From contig OX637289.1 in NCBI GenBank assembly GCA_951799445.1, forward strand, positions 48,460,264-48,524,263: a DNA stretch of 64,000 nucleotides, given 5' to 3'. Shown piece by piece: positions 10,713 through 21,861 of this stretch; position 1 is the stretch's first letter, and each line of letters begins with the position of its first letter. Origin of the DNA: Pseudisothecium myosuroides (lineage: Eukaryota; Streptophyta; Bryopsida; Hypnales; Lembophyllaceae). The translations under genes and the position numbers were made by a program. The notes under the pieces were generated by a model. It was not told the origin of the DNA and made no database searches. It worked only from the letters and a program-made list of their open reading frames with translations.

Positions 10713-13700
10713 ATGGCAGCAGCTCCATCCCAGCGTACAGCAGACCTCCCAGTTTGGAAGGACCCGTAAGTTACTTTGAACTATATTCTCATTACTTTCC
10801 GTTTCTTGCTTGCAATGTCTACGTTATAAACAATACCAATAATTAGGGTATGGCTGTTTGCAATTGCATTGGTACGCACTCTGCTGAAAACGAGGGTAGT
10901 AGAGCCTCTGTCATAGTCGCTGTTATAAACATGGCCGAGAAATACGGTAGTACATATGCCGAGAAGAACACACGGTAATGAGTACGTGACTCTGTTACCA
11001 CGGATAGTGACCCTAAAACCGTGCATCGTGGGATCCCACGACAGGGCAGTCCCTGTGTAGATTCGAGCATCGTAGGATCCCTGACTTGAAACCCTAGCCG
11101 CCCACCACTGCGCGGCCACACGAGTTTTAGGGTTTGTGGCCCATCGTGGGATCCCCCGATGATAAGATGTGAAGACGCAATCTAAACCCAGACCACAGGT
11201 TAGGCACAGACCAGGCAATGGATTAGTAACCCATCGTGGGATCCCCCGATGGAGGATAGTAAGGACCGCGTCTGACCCAGACTTAACAATTAGAAGGCCA
11301 CCTACATAGAGCATTCAAGTACTAAACCGTCGTGGGAAATCACGACGAGAGAGTCTAGCGTGGGTAGAGAAATTGAGATGCAGGCAGGTTAACAAATAGC
11401 GTTGATTATGTGAACAATCAATCGTGGGATCCCACGACAGACAGTAGTTTCACAGATCATCACCGATCACCTTCTAAGATATTCCAATATCCATTCTATG
11501 TTATTTGGTGCCGTCGTCATATGCCGGGACGCCTTCAGTTAGTGAGTTGAGATGCAGTAACCACCTGCCCACTACTGTCCGTGAATGTAACCGATCGTGA
11601 TATCCCACGACAACGGTAATTTGTGAAACCAGATCATCAAAATGATCACGAAACCATTCCTTCGCTTTCATAACATCCGTCGTGGGATCCCACGACTAAG
11701 GATAAAAATTAAAGTTAGAACGAGAATAATATCGCACCACCATCTGCTCTATCGGACAATGTAGAAACTAACATCTCTTTCTACCATGCTGCAGTGAAAT
11801 GCAAGTCGACGAAGGTCCAGAAGAACTGACACCAAGGAAGCTTGGTACCTTCATCGACTGCTACATTACGTCTTTGGAGTACACAGGTCCACATCCACCA
11901 CAAGCCTTTTTCCGATGCGACGAGCAGATTACGCATTGGGGAATCGCCTGGAAAGCAGAGAGTGACGGCTCCGCCACTATTCTTCCCACGCTGGTGAATG
12001 GGACAATGGGGCACCCAACTGCCGGACTGAAGGTACTAGAAATGAAGGGGCTTGACGACGACACAGCGCTCCTAGTTGTAGAGGAGAAGGTTCCCCTTTC
12101 CGGGGAGATCATAACGTTTGGGCTGATCCTTGACTACGCGAAGTTCAGCCTCACTCTTTGCGAGTCTGTGACTGCAAGATCACATCTGATGTGCAAGGAC
12201 ACGTCTAAGCCTCGGTGGAAGCCTAAGGAGCTGAAGAACCAGTGGGACATAATCCTGGAAGACTTAAGAGATACAAACGCTCCCCCGCAAGCCGTGACAG
12301 CGGTTGCTCCCACGCCGTCCCCCAAAAAGAAGACCAGGAAGAGGAAGTCTGCAGTTGGAGCTCCCGGGGACGAAGTTGAAGCCGCAGCTGGGACATCCGG
12401 AAAGAAGAAAAAACCGGATACCCCGCTTCCGCTTCACAGGGCTGTGGCTCTAGGGGAGGCAGACGTGAAGAAGATGACACCGGAAGAGATGAATAAGATG
12501 AGGACCCTGTACGAGAACTCTTTTGGTGGCCTGTACAAATGGGGCAGGAAACCAGTCTGTGACAGCAAAGGAGAGCTCATCCGCGTGCACTACGACTATC
12601 TGCACCAGGCACCTGTAGCACTGCTCGTGTACAGGGGAATTCAGGCAGAGCGGCTTGATTCGCTGACGAGGAAGGCACGAATCACACCTGATTATGACTC
12701 GGAGAACAGAGTCATAACAGTGCTTCCCCTTAAAGCGGGACCTTACGGCCCGGCGAAGGTAGTGTCGTACTATGAGAAGCAAGCGCCGAAAAAGGAGATC
12801 TTTGAAAACTCCAAGACGCACTACTACATTATAGGGGGCCAACACACTGTCCAGGCATTCAAGGACCTGATTAGGCTTGGTGTGATTCCCGAGAAGGACA
12901 AGAAGCTCGCCTCCACCTTCAATATTTTACCTGTGTGGACGGACAAAGATCACCACGGAGACCTAGTGCACTTCTCGCGGGCGCTGAACCAAGATGTCGT
13001 CGGCGAACAGAAGGAGCAGAACTTCACGAAGCAGCTGCTGAACGCAAGAATCAAGTGGCGGAGTATGGGAAGTCCACAGCCAGCAATATTGGGCAGATCG
13101 CACTCAGTAGAGTACAATGTAAGAATGCTGCTAGAGTTGACATATTTTTTTTGGGGGGTCATCAGAGTGCGCTCTACCTGACCATCGTGGGATCTCCCGA
13201 TGGTCCTGCACTACATCTCAGACCTTCATTACGTTAGAACCTCCTCATCGTGGGATCCCACGACTAAGTCCTGGATTTGCGATAAGGGGTAGTTCTACGT
13301 TAGAGTGCAGCCATCGTGATATCCCACGACTTTAACATATGAAATACCAGATAGCGCTAGTTTAGTTTTTTGTGCTGGCGGTTCAGTGCGTGGTGTTTTC
13401 AAATTGTGCATGTAGAAGATAGTAGCTCATCGTGATATCTCACGACTGCCTGTTGCCTAAACGACTTCCTCGTGGTAACTGACCGATCATGGGATCGCAC
13501 GACTGTTTATTGGACTTCTTGTGTTCACGTGGTCTGTCTACGGATCGCGTACTGACTGTTACTCCTTTGTTGGGCAGGCGTTTCAGCCGTCGGTGGCAAC
13601 AATATTTGCGGGAGCAAAGGCGAAAGACATCGCCGAACTGAGAATCCCTCTACTCTTCCTGGAGAACGACGCTGATGTTGAGAGATGGATCAAGATAGAG

Positions 13701-16700
13701 GAGAGATTCATGGCAGGTCTCCTTCCCGACGCGGCGGGGCTGGTCGATGTATCGGGGAGTACGGATCGCAAACCGTTGGCGGCAAACGACTTCAAGCCCC
13801 TTTACGGACTTAGACCGGAGGACATCAATTTCCTTGCAGATCAAGTCGAAGCCCAGGTTATTAGCATGAAGACCTCCGTCGCAAAGTCGAAATCACAGAG
13901 AGGTGGAAAACGCATCATCTCTCTTGCAGACGCCGGCGCCAAAATTCGGTTGGTCAGGGCGATGAAGAACAAACTCTTGTCACACTACAAGGGTCATCTG
14001 CTGCCGGCGAGGAGGGTGGAGTACGAGCCTTACCCGGACTCTTTGTGGGTCAAGTTTGCGACGGAAAGGAACATTCAGCACGAGGATGTGGAGATGTGGG
14101 TCAACAAGGCAATGGAAACCCCTGCTGGAAAGAAGTGGTTGCAGGATCGGACGAAAAATCTCAACAGGACGTTCGACCCAGCTGACCTTCCGCAGTCGGT
14201 GATCCAAATGTGGGAGTCGTACTTCAAGCTGACGGCGGAGGAAGAATCGGTGCAGGCAAATGCACGTGGTTTTTCAGAGCACTATCTCTGTAAAACCATG
14301 GAGGAAAGCAGCTGGGACATCAGCGCCACCTTGGCGGCAGGGGACGTCATAGCGTGGAGGGGAAAGAAGAAGCAGCACCTCTACATCTGGTTCATGTTCG
14401 AGTCAACGTCCTGCGGGTGTCGCGCCAAAATTCTTGAAGAGCGGAAGTTGAAGAGACTCTTTGACGCTCTGGAGTACTATGATCCGCAGGACCAAACAAT
14501 CGTAGCCCGCTCTGCCGCCGTTCTCCTCACAGATGCCGAAGGGTTCCACATGATTGTGGCTCACATAGAGAAACGAAGGATGGAAGTGAAAGCTAGGTTG
14601 TGGGACTGGCACGTTGTGAACTACATGGCAGGGCCCGAAGACTTCTTCCCTCAAGCTCCGGCCGGAGACGGGTACAATGTCTTTGTTGTCTTCATTTTTG
14701 GGCACAGCGAAGAGCACGAGCGGCGGACTTGCTTCAAAAGCTTCTTCCCGGGATTGGACCGCCTGACTCAGGTGTACAAGGCGGAAGATATGCCGGACAA
14801 CTACCCTTACTGGCGTCGGCAGCAGATGCCGTATCTGAAGATCAGCAGTGCGTTGATTCTATTCGAAGGACTAGCTTGCAGCGACTATGTCTTTGTGAAT
14901 GTCAACGGGGGTCCGGAGTTCACATATCTGGGCTTGGTATGCACTACAACGATTGTCTTTTCTTTTGTTCTTTTGATAATCTCATTTCGATTTCGGGGAT
15001 TTGAATGTCACTAATTTCCGGTTGTTGTATTTCAGTATTCGGAAGGTGGTAAAGTGCTGGAAGTTGTCGATTCAGCGGAAGCGAAGACGTTAAGTCAGGT
15101 CTTCGCCAAGCAGATTTGGGACGACAAACATGCGCAGGCGGCACCCCTTCCTCTTCCGGAGGCCGGACACGAGGACGAGGAAGTTGAGAGTGATGATGAC
15201 GATGCTGTACTCGAAGACATCACCCAACACAGACCGGGTTCAGGAACAAGGTCGGTTGAGCACCCTAAGGTTAGTGTGCATTATTTGCTGAACCATCGTG
15301 ATATCTCCGGACGTTGGGCAGCGTATATCTCTCGCATGCTAATCTGGGAGGGCAAACTGAGCTCAATTGTGGTGGGATATTGCTTTTCTCGCAGGCGAAA
15401 TCTCCGACTCCCTCCCCCCGGCGAGAGCAGCTGATGGATGCGCCAAGTGGAGCAGAGGATGCAGACGATGTTCCCGAAGTTCATTCGGCGCAGGCGGAGC
15501 TGGCAGATCTGGCAGAGGAGCATGAGAGTACTCCAGAGCCGTCACCAGCTGAACGAATTGTAATTCCAATATCCAGCGGGTCGTCAGGCGAAGTGAATTC
15601 AGGTGTCCAATTAACGGACCCAAGGATATCCAAGAGGAAGCCGCTTAAGACGCCGGTCAAGGAACCCAACACCGCAATGGATACTGGGAGCACAAAGGCG
15701 GCCAAGCGAGCGCGGAAGACAGCACTCGAGAATTGGAAGGGGGGGTCCTCCAAGTGGACTCCAAGTAAGTCGTTGGTGCAGCGCAAACAGTCGCTAGCGA
15801 AGCCGACTGGGAGTCCCAATCCCGAAGCATCAGTCGTGGCAGAAGCGCTTCTGAATTGTGCCTTGGGACCGTTACCATTGAGGCCTGTGAAGTCGACTCA
15901 GCCGCAACAGGAGGATGCGCAGGCATCTCGTGCTTCAGGAGCTGACAGACAGCTTCCGGACCTCGACTTATTAACCCTGGAAGACACTCACCGACCAGCA
16001 TCGGGGGATCCCACGATGACGAACGAGTCACTGGTCAAGAGCGGGGAGGATGCTGCCGACCTCAGCGAGGGGAGGAATGAGTCGAAGGGTGATGATGACC
16101 ACCTCGGATCGGGGGATCCCACGACGGGCCATGCATTACCTGTGGAGACTGTGTTAGCTGTCTCTCGACGTGGTGCAGGGAGGGATGACCAAGGCCGAAC
16201 ACCAGGACCTGAAGGATCGGGGGATCCCACGATCGTTGAAGAGTCAGTGGTCTCAATTCATCATGGCGATCCGGCAGAGAGCGAGGGGGGTGAACATCAG
16301 GAAGGAGTGGTTGCATTGTCTTCGTCGGGGGATCCCACGACTGTGCGAGAGCGATTGCTCCCGCCGATGGGCATCACGGTTGCTGTACTGAACGACACCC
16401 TTGTTGACTTGATCCCCCTGAGTCCCAAACCTGTTCCTGGAAGGAAGAGTAAACCTGTCATAGGGCGGGCGAGGATTGTCGACATTGCTTCACTGGCCTC
16501 CAGTGTTCCACTGGAGGTTGCAGGAGAGGTGGTTCCTGATGACGGTGAGTGCCATTCTGACGAAGTGCTAGAGGCCATACCTTACGAGGCCGAAGAAATA
16601 ATGAAGTTCTGTCTTGTTGATCGTATGAGAGCATTTGGTCATTTACCGAGTCTAAACCACTATGGGAAGAAGCGTCTCGATAACAACAAGGATATTCATT

Positions 16701-17817
16701 TGGAATCCGTAAGGCGAGCGAACCGTTTCTTTTACAAGCCCGTCTTTAAATGGATATTTCAGGATGGTCCGCGTGCAGTGTATGATGGAGGGGATCCACC
16801 TGATGCAGACGAAGAGTGGGAGGCATTGGAAGGCGGCGTTAGAGGGAGGAGGGTGGTGGTGGCTTCGAGCGACGACGACCTTGAGCCGGGATCTTTCAGT
16901 GGTGACCAGGGGGAAAGAGGACCAGTGAGCGCCGACGAGAGAGGAAAGGGGCAAATGCTCGTCGAGAGGAGAGGGGAAGGATCAGTGAGCGGTGGCGAGA
17001 GGGAAAGAGGACGATTGGGCGACGAAAGGAGGGCGGAAGGGTCGCCAGCTTGTAGCGTCCGAGCTCCCGCAGGTAACATGCCTACATTATTGTCAATGTA
17101 CATACGAGATAACGAATCTTGAATTGGCCGGTCACTGACTCTGTGCTTCTCTTGTATTCTGCAGTTTTTCGAGTGCCTGCTGAACCGGTGGCGAAGTCGT
17201 CGAATCAGGTAGAAAAGCGGCGGTATTATGTGGTCTTCGACCTTAATGGAGTTCTTGTTCACAGGTCATTCAATGATTTGAACAGACGCGTCGTAACACT
17301 TCGACCGAATGTTGGTCATTTACTAGACTTTGTGCATAGACATGCAAACATTGCATTCTGGAGCAGTATGACACCGGCAAATGTGACGAAGGTATTGAAT
17401 CAAATGCTGCCGGGGACGGCTGTTAAGGCGAAGGACGTGCCTGTTCTCACGCAGGAAGATTGCACAAAGTCGTCCTACAGAGACCCCAATCACCCGGACA
17501 GGCCCTTCTTCCTCAAGGATCTAAATCATTTCGCCACTAAGCTGGGTTTGAGGTCAACCGAGAATGTTCTCCTCGTTGATGACGATCCACTTAAGAACCT
17601 CTTGAATGATTGTCATAGCGCCATTTTCCCCTACAAATTTGATGGGGACTGGAGGGACCAGTACCTTGTGGGGGTGCTCAGTCCTTGGCTCGGAGGTCTG
17701 TTTAAGTCACAGGAAGCTGTGCCGGCGTATGTCAAGAAGCATCCGCTCCACAATGGTCTGCCACCGGCGGTCCCGTTGACCAGACCGGGCTCTGACATTT
17801 TGAGGGCAGTAGTTTAG
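10713..17817 (+). CDS. 1,766-aa protein: ParB/DGQHR-like segment plus C-terminal FCP1-like HAD domain
   Basis: Exons are 10713-10765, 11795-13118, 13578-14936, 15036-15269, 15395-17072 and 17165-17817. Every junction is GT..AG and the phases join without a stop. After an N-terminal region comes a basic stretch (KKKTRKRK, about residue 195). Next is IIGGQHTVQAFKDL (about 364) followed by ALNQDVVGEQK, which recalls ParB/DGQHR-type domains, though without the usual Arg after QH. Exon 4 (453 aa) is not recognised. Exon 6 encodes a disordered linker with four SGDPT repeats (about 1192-1300). The last exon is an FCP1/SCP-like HAD domain: FDLNGVL (about 1574, second catalytic Asp replaced by Asn), WSSMT, FLKDL, VDDDP (about 1687). 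The introns carry the regional palindrome. The function is unknown; the HAD fold is the surest call. Confidence 0.78.
11026..11695. repeat. eight palindrome copies in intron 2
   Basis: Copies of TCGTGGGATCCCACGA start at 11026, 11070 (degenerate), 11144, 11234, 11330, 11422, 11595 and 11680. Those at 11026, 11422 and 11680 are perfect. All lie in the 1,029-bp intron 10766-11794, mostly 75-100 bp apart. The sequence between them is unrelated. The flanking exon 3 has none. Confidence 0.88.
13185..13502. repeat. five palindrome copies in intron 3
   Basis: Copies start at 13185, 13248 (perfect), 13314, 13430 and 13487, all inside the 459-bp intron 13119-13577. The variants keep the TCG/TCA and CGA ends and change the centre between GGATCC, GATATC and close relatives. 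Confidence 0.87.
15296..15311. repeat. degenerate palindrome copy in intron 5
   Basis: TCGTGATATCTCCGGA lies in the 125-bp intron 15270-15394. Introns 4 (99 bp) and 6 (92 bp) have no copy. Confidence 0.6.
16001..16340. repeat. four identical coding palindromes at exact 108-bp spacing
   Basis: TCGGGGGATCCCACGA starts at 16001, 16109, 16217 and 16325. All four copies are identical over 16 bases, share one reading phase and encode Ser-Gly-Asp-Pro-Thr. The 36-codon units between them are mostly different. Units 1 and 3 keep a trace of similarity (TMTNESLV against TIVEESVV), so an old 108-bp tandem duplication has diverged except at the palindrome. Confidence 0.93.
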
Positions 17818-17846
17818 TTTTGGTTTCTCTTCCTTGACGGACTTCA

Positions 17847-18004
17847 TCGTGATATCTCACGATCTCCTTTTGGCGTGCATATTATTGCTTGTAGCTTAAA
17901 ACTCTTGAACATACTGTAAATATTGTAAATGCATTTTCGAAATACTGGACATTCTTTGTTTGTAGGAGGCATTGATTCTGCCTCGTAGTAAATGTGAAAA
18001 TAAA
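17847..18004 (+). promoter_or_regulatory. 3' UTR palindrome and polyadenylation signal
   Basis: TCGTGATATCTCACGA (17847-17862) lies 29 bp after the stop codon of the large gene. An AATAAA is found at 17999-18004 in a T-rich setting, about 180 bp after the stop, which fits a plant poly(A) signal. Confidence 0.45.
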
Positions 18005-18355
18005 TTTTTTTCCTAAATGCCTTTGATTAAGATAATTATGAGTTTGAAGGGATCACCTCGACCTTGACTATTAATCCGCGTGCATGCACATCTAGAGATC
18101 TAATGGTATACCGTGGAAGTGGATTCTATCGGTAGATCGGACTGTTCTGGGCATTTATCCTTGTCTTTTAAATCTAATGTGAATGCATTTCCGGAGCATG
18201 ACCCTCACTTAGAATTGTTTTCTTACTCTTGGTTTGCAGCTTTAATCTAAATTTGGTTCTGAAATTGTTTATCATATTACTCGGAAGAGTGGAATTTTTT
18301 GAACACTTCACTAGATTTTAACACTGGGCGTCATCATCTTGCGCGGCAAGCTTCA

Positions 18356-18920
18356 TCAGGAGATCGCACGATACGACGTGACGTGTGAACTTTGAAATGT
18401 TGTTTCCGTCCTTGTATTGTCTTGTGTTTTTGTACTTGTGGATGACAGTGAAGTTGTAGTTGTGCTTCTACTGTTTGTTTGGGAGTTCTCCTGCAGTTCC
18501 GGTTTGCTGAAGTACGGATTTGAAATTGATAATTTTGTCCTCTGTCTTCGGCTTGATCGGAAGATCTCACGATCATTTTCCCTTGCATCGAATTATTAGT
18601 CTTAGGCGGATTATGTAATGTCCATTTTTGTTGCTTCAATCGAATGCAATTGAATTTCTGCTGCGTAACTTCCTTTGCTTGAGTATTTTCGGTCTTCTAG
18701 TATGTCACCCTAAACCTTTTTTTGTATTTGACGCGAATTCTAAATCTGCATCCCTTGTTAGTGCTGTATTCTGGGCTGCAGTGACACCGTAGAAGTATTG
18801 CTAATTTCCTTGCACTATGCAGCAAATAAGACATTCAGTCGCTGTTCTTCAAATAACTACCCATGCGTATTTTCAATTAGCGGTTCTGTTGTATTGCATA
18901 TTGGTCGGGGGATCTCACGA
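18356..18920. repeat. three palindrome copies upstream of the second HAD-like ORF
   Basis: TCAGGAGATCGCACGA (18356), TCGGAAGATCTCACGA (18557) and TCGGGGGATCTCACGA (18905), all imperfect. They lie in non-coding DNA between the two HAD-encoding ORFs, again in the position of an intron or leader. The rest of 18,005-18,980 shows no gene. Confidence 0.75.
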
Positions 18921-18987
18921 TCAATTGACGTCGTTTCTGTATGTACATGTCTGCGTACTGAGGCTTACTTGGTCTTTGCAGAAGGCG

Positions 18988-19464
18988 ATGCTCTTAGTAC
19001 TAACAGGGGATCTCTGCGTGAAGGGCGGTGTGGCGGATCTCCCACAGAATATCGAAATTCGGCCCGGCTTCCGTGGTCTTCTCCGACATTTCGTTCATGA
19101 AACTCACTGTGGTTTGTGGTCCGCAATGCAACCTTCAACACTGGCCGCTCTTCTTCGACGTATTCTACCGCCGGAAATTCTGTCAAGGTTTCTATTTTTT
19201 GCCGGGTCTGACAATCCACGGAAGAACCAGGTGTATCCCCATCGTCGTGCAATACTGAAGACTGTCTTGAACATTCCTCGGACGCGCAGGGTACTCTTGA
19301 ATAACAGTGTTGTAATGCTTGTCCTAGATCCTCTTGATTGGGAACGTCCGCACTTGCTTCGACCGGCGTTGCATGTGAGGGATGATGTAGGTCCTGTAGA
19401 GTTAGATCGTCCGCACATTATAGCACCGCCTTTTGATTGGTCTTGGGCCCCAAAAAACATGTAG
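18988..19464 (+). CDS. second FCP1-like HAD domain ORF, catalytic residues lost
   Basis: 158 aa from the ATG. MLLVLTGDLC takes the place of the HAD motif I (normally a DxDG box), so the nucleophile Asp is replaced by Thr. EIRPGFRGLLRHFV and GLWSAMQP match the spacing and pattern of LRPNVGHLLDFV and FWSSMTP in the first HAD domain. RRVLLNNSVVM replaces the acidic VLLVDDDP. It therefore looks like a tandem paralogue that kept the fold but not the catalysis. A good acceptor (TTGGTCTTTGCAG) ends just before AAGGCGATG, so an upstream exon is likely. It could be a decayed gene or a pseudo-phosphatase. Confidence 0.6.
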   Translation: MLLVLTGDLCVKGGVADLPQNIEIRPGFRGLLRHFVHETHCGLWSAMQPSTLAALLRRILPPEILSRFLFFAGSDNPRKNQVYPHRRAILKTVLNIPRTRRVLLNNSVVMLVLDPLDWERPHLLRPALHVRDDVGPVELDRPHIIAPPFDWSWAPKNM

Positions 19465-19861
19465 TTGGAAGTGGACTAGCTGGGTTATATATCACCTGTT
19501 TGTTGCATCCAAATGATTATATAAGTGGCGAATCCACCTTTTCTATCTGACTGTGATTACACCTTACCAAATGTCTGTAATTGCATTATGTTGCTTCATC
19601 CATTCTTTTGTGTTATGTGATACTTTGGGAAGTATCTTCTGAGCTCTCCCGATCTGTGATGTCGCATATTAATGCAACCCCGGATACAAATGTACCGCTT
19701 ACAGCAAATGTCGGAGTTGACATCATCTCAAATTCATTGATTTGTTCGAACACTCTATCCCGAAGGAGTATATTTCCTTGCACCGGGAAATCTCCAGACC
19801 ACTTAGCATCCCAAAGCGATTTAAATCTCCTTTGAACGGCATTACGGACTCATTGTACATA
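19465..19861. other. no gene seen
   Basis: Low-complexity intergenic DNA after the second HAD-like ORF. It holds the presumed 3' UTR of that ORF and otherwise nothing I recognise. Confidence 0.35.
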
Positions 19862-19884
19862 CCATCGGGAAGATCTCCCGATGG
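19862..19884. repeat. last palindrome of the region
   Basis: CCATCGGGA and TCCCGATGG are perfect inverted arms around AGATC. This 23-bp site is the final member of the palindrome family in the window. It sits directly at the edge of the retrotransposon fragment that follows. Confidence 0.7.
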
Positions 19885-20632
19885 ACAGGACCTTCACAAA
19901 GTCCAGAATTCCCCGTAAATTCCAGAAGTAGTTAAATATGGCATTTGACTGCCCGGAAGAGGTTCTTCTGCAAGTCAGAAGATGCCAGGAATTTTCATAG
20001 GACCTTTCAGGGAGTCGCATGAAAGATGTGAAGGTGCATTTTTGTACCTGGCACAATTGGCTAGTGGAGATCCAAATTGGCCGTCTCCTTGAATTGTTGA
20101 TGGTGCGGGAATCTTCTGCAGATGAAGAAATCTTGACGAATCGATTTCGCCATTGGACTCTTGGCACGGGATTTTTTTTGGAATACCATCCTTGGGCAGT
20201 AGATTCCTCCACGGGCCCGTCTTGCGTTAGTAGCTTTTGCATGCTAATAATCTGGATTTTGGGAATTCATCGATCTAATAGGGAATTCAAAATCTAACTC
20301 TAGGATCCGACCTAGTGACCTTGCTGTAGATCCTTCAGACTGACTTAGCCATGAATTGCCACATTCATGGTGAGATTTAGCCCTTTGGAGGCTATGTGAC
20401 TCAAATCCTCCAAATCCCATTATCTTGTTATTTCTATTCTATTTTTAGGCAAGATTTGGAGGAATTCTAGGTATAAACACAAATCTAGACCAAATACTAT
20501 AATGGGTATGACACAATCCTATTCTGGTTCTACACTCTTTTTATGGCTTTTTGTATACTTTTATCAACTTTAAATTGCAAATTGCAAAAAAAAAAAATCT
20601 ACGAGTCCCAAGTGACAAATTGGGAGCTCACA
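19885..20632 (-). mobile_element. truncated LTR (family 1, copy C), inverted
   Basis: In reverse complement it starts TGTGAGCTCCCAATTTGTCA at 20632 and runs alongside the two other LTR copies of this family (21862 on, 43847 on). Shared blocks include the GTATACAAAAAGCCAT block, GAGTCACATAGC and TTGACTTGCAGAAGA-like stretches. It stops at 19885, so only about the first 750 bp of the LTR are present. No internal retroelement domains adjoin it. Confidence 0.75.
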
Positions 20633-21861
20633 CCTGCCTAGACTAGATTTGTAGTATGCTTGTTCAGCTTGGATTTCCAGCCTGTTGACTGGCTCATTTT
20701 CCACCTAATTAGGTCATTCCCATGCTAACTACCTTGTTCCTTTGCATACTTGCTCGTTCTTTGAATTGGCTTGGTTTTTGGTTTTATTTTGGACTAACTG
20801 GGAACTAATTCTAACACAAAAAAGAAAAGACTAATGGTTATTCTAATTTTTTTTGGATTTTTAGAGGGGGTTTCTATCCTAAAACCTAACTAGACAACAA
20901 CAATTCTAGCATCCTAATATTTTGGGTTTGGGAGATTTTCCTAAAACTAAAGCAAATTTTAACTAACAACAACTATAACTCTCACGCTCAAAATTTTTTT
21001 TAACTAATTCTAATATTTTTGGGGCTTTTTAGGATTTTTTGGGAAACTAACTAATTCTTCCAAAGACTAAACTATTAAACTAAACTATCAAAAATTAAAC
21101 TAAAAATCCATAATTTTGGTACATTAGCATAAAAAACACCTTTACAAAATTCAGGCGCAAAGAAAGGGAGCTACTTGATGTTTTGTGGGGGTTTAAATAG
21201 CCCTTAACAAGCCAAAGCTTGTCAATTGTTAATTTTTTCCACAAAGTAAATTGGTTTAAAGGTCAAAGCTTCACCATATGGGGGCAACCCCAGGCTAAAT
21301 TTATATATAACAATCTCAATTCTCCCAAAAAGTTTTTTAATCCTTTAGTGAGGTACATATGACATTGTTTAAACCGAAAATCAAGTATTAAAATGTTTCT
21401 TAAGGTATTCAAGAGTTTAACTCCTAAATGAGATATACATGACAGTATTTAACCAAAATTTTGGAATTAATCATACCAAACTCTATTATACAACAAAGTT
21501 CGGCTGGGTTTTGAATTTAGAAACTTTTGGTGAAGTCAAGCTTCACCGCCTTAAGGTTCTAACTCAAATCCTGTTGCAAATAACGAAATTGTTAGTATCT
21601 TTATAAAAAAGTATCACATTTTGGGGGACTAAACCTCCCAATAGTATGTTTTTAGTGTGGTTTGTTGGTTTGAAAGGGAACCCTATGTCTTCTAACTAAA
21701 TCCTCCACTAAAAGGAAGCAAATTTGAGCAAAAGATGGCCGTATCTTGGCCTCAATAGATAATTCCGACAGAATGTCGACAAACAAATTGAAATGTGGGT
21801 CTGCTATATTTCAACAAAATAACAATAATCAAAATGGGGTTGCAAGAAACCTCGGAGGGAG
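20633..21861. other. AT-rich, decayed sequence without gene
   Basis: No reading frame of note and no recognised domain. The purine-rich GGAGGGAG at its right edge directly precedes the LTR start at 21862 and could be a polypurine tract, in which case this is a remnant of retroelement internal DNA. Confidence 0.4.

Noticed and set aside
10781..11314. 177-codon minus-strand frame
   Set aside because: It lies inside intron 2 of the large gene and is built from palindromes; it has no support of its own.
17847..17862. Palindrome after the stop codon as a bacterial-type terminator
   Set aside because: No U-run follows, the same palindrome lies in introns and exons, and a plant AATAAA signal lies downstream.
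1..19884. Endogenised giant-virus or virophage segment
   Set aside because: No capsid, DNA polymerase, packaging ATPase or other hallmark was seen, and the genes have spliceosomal introns.
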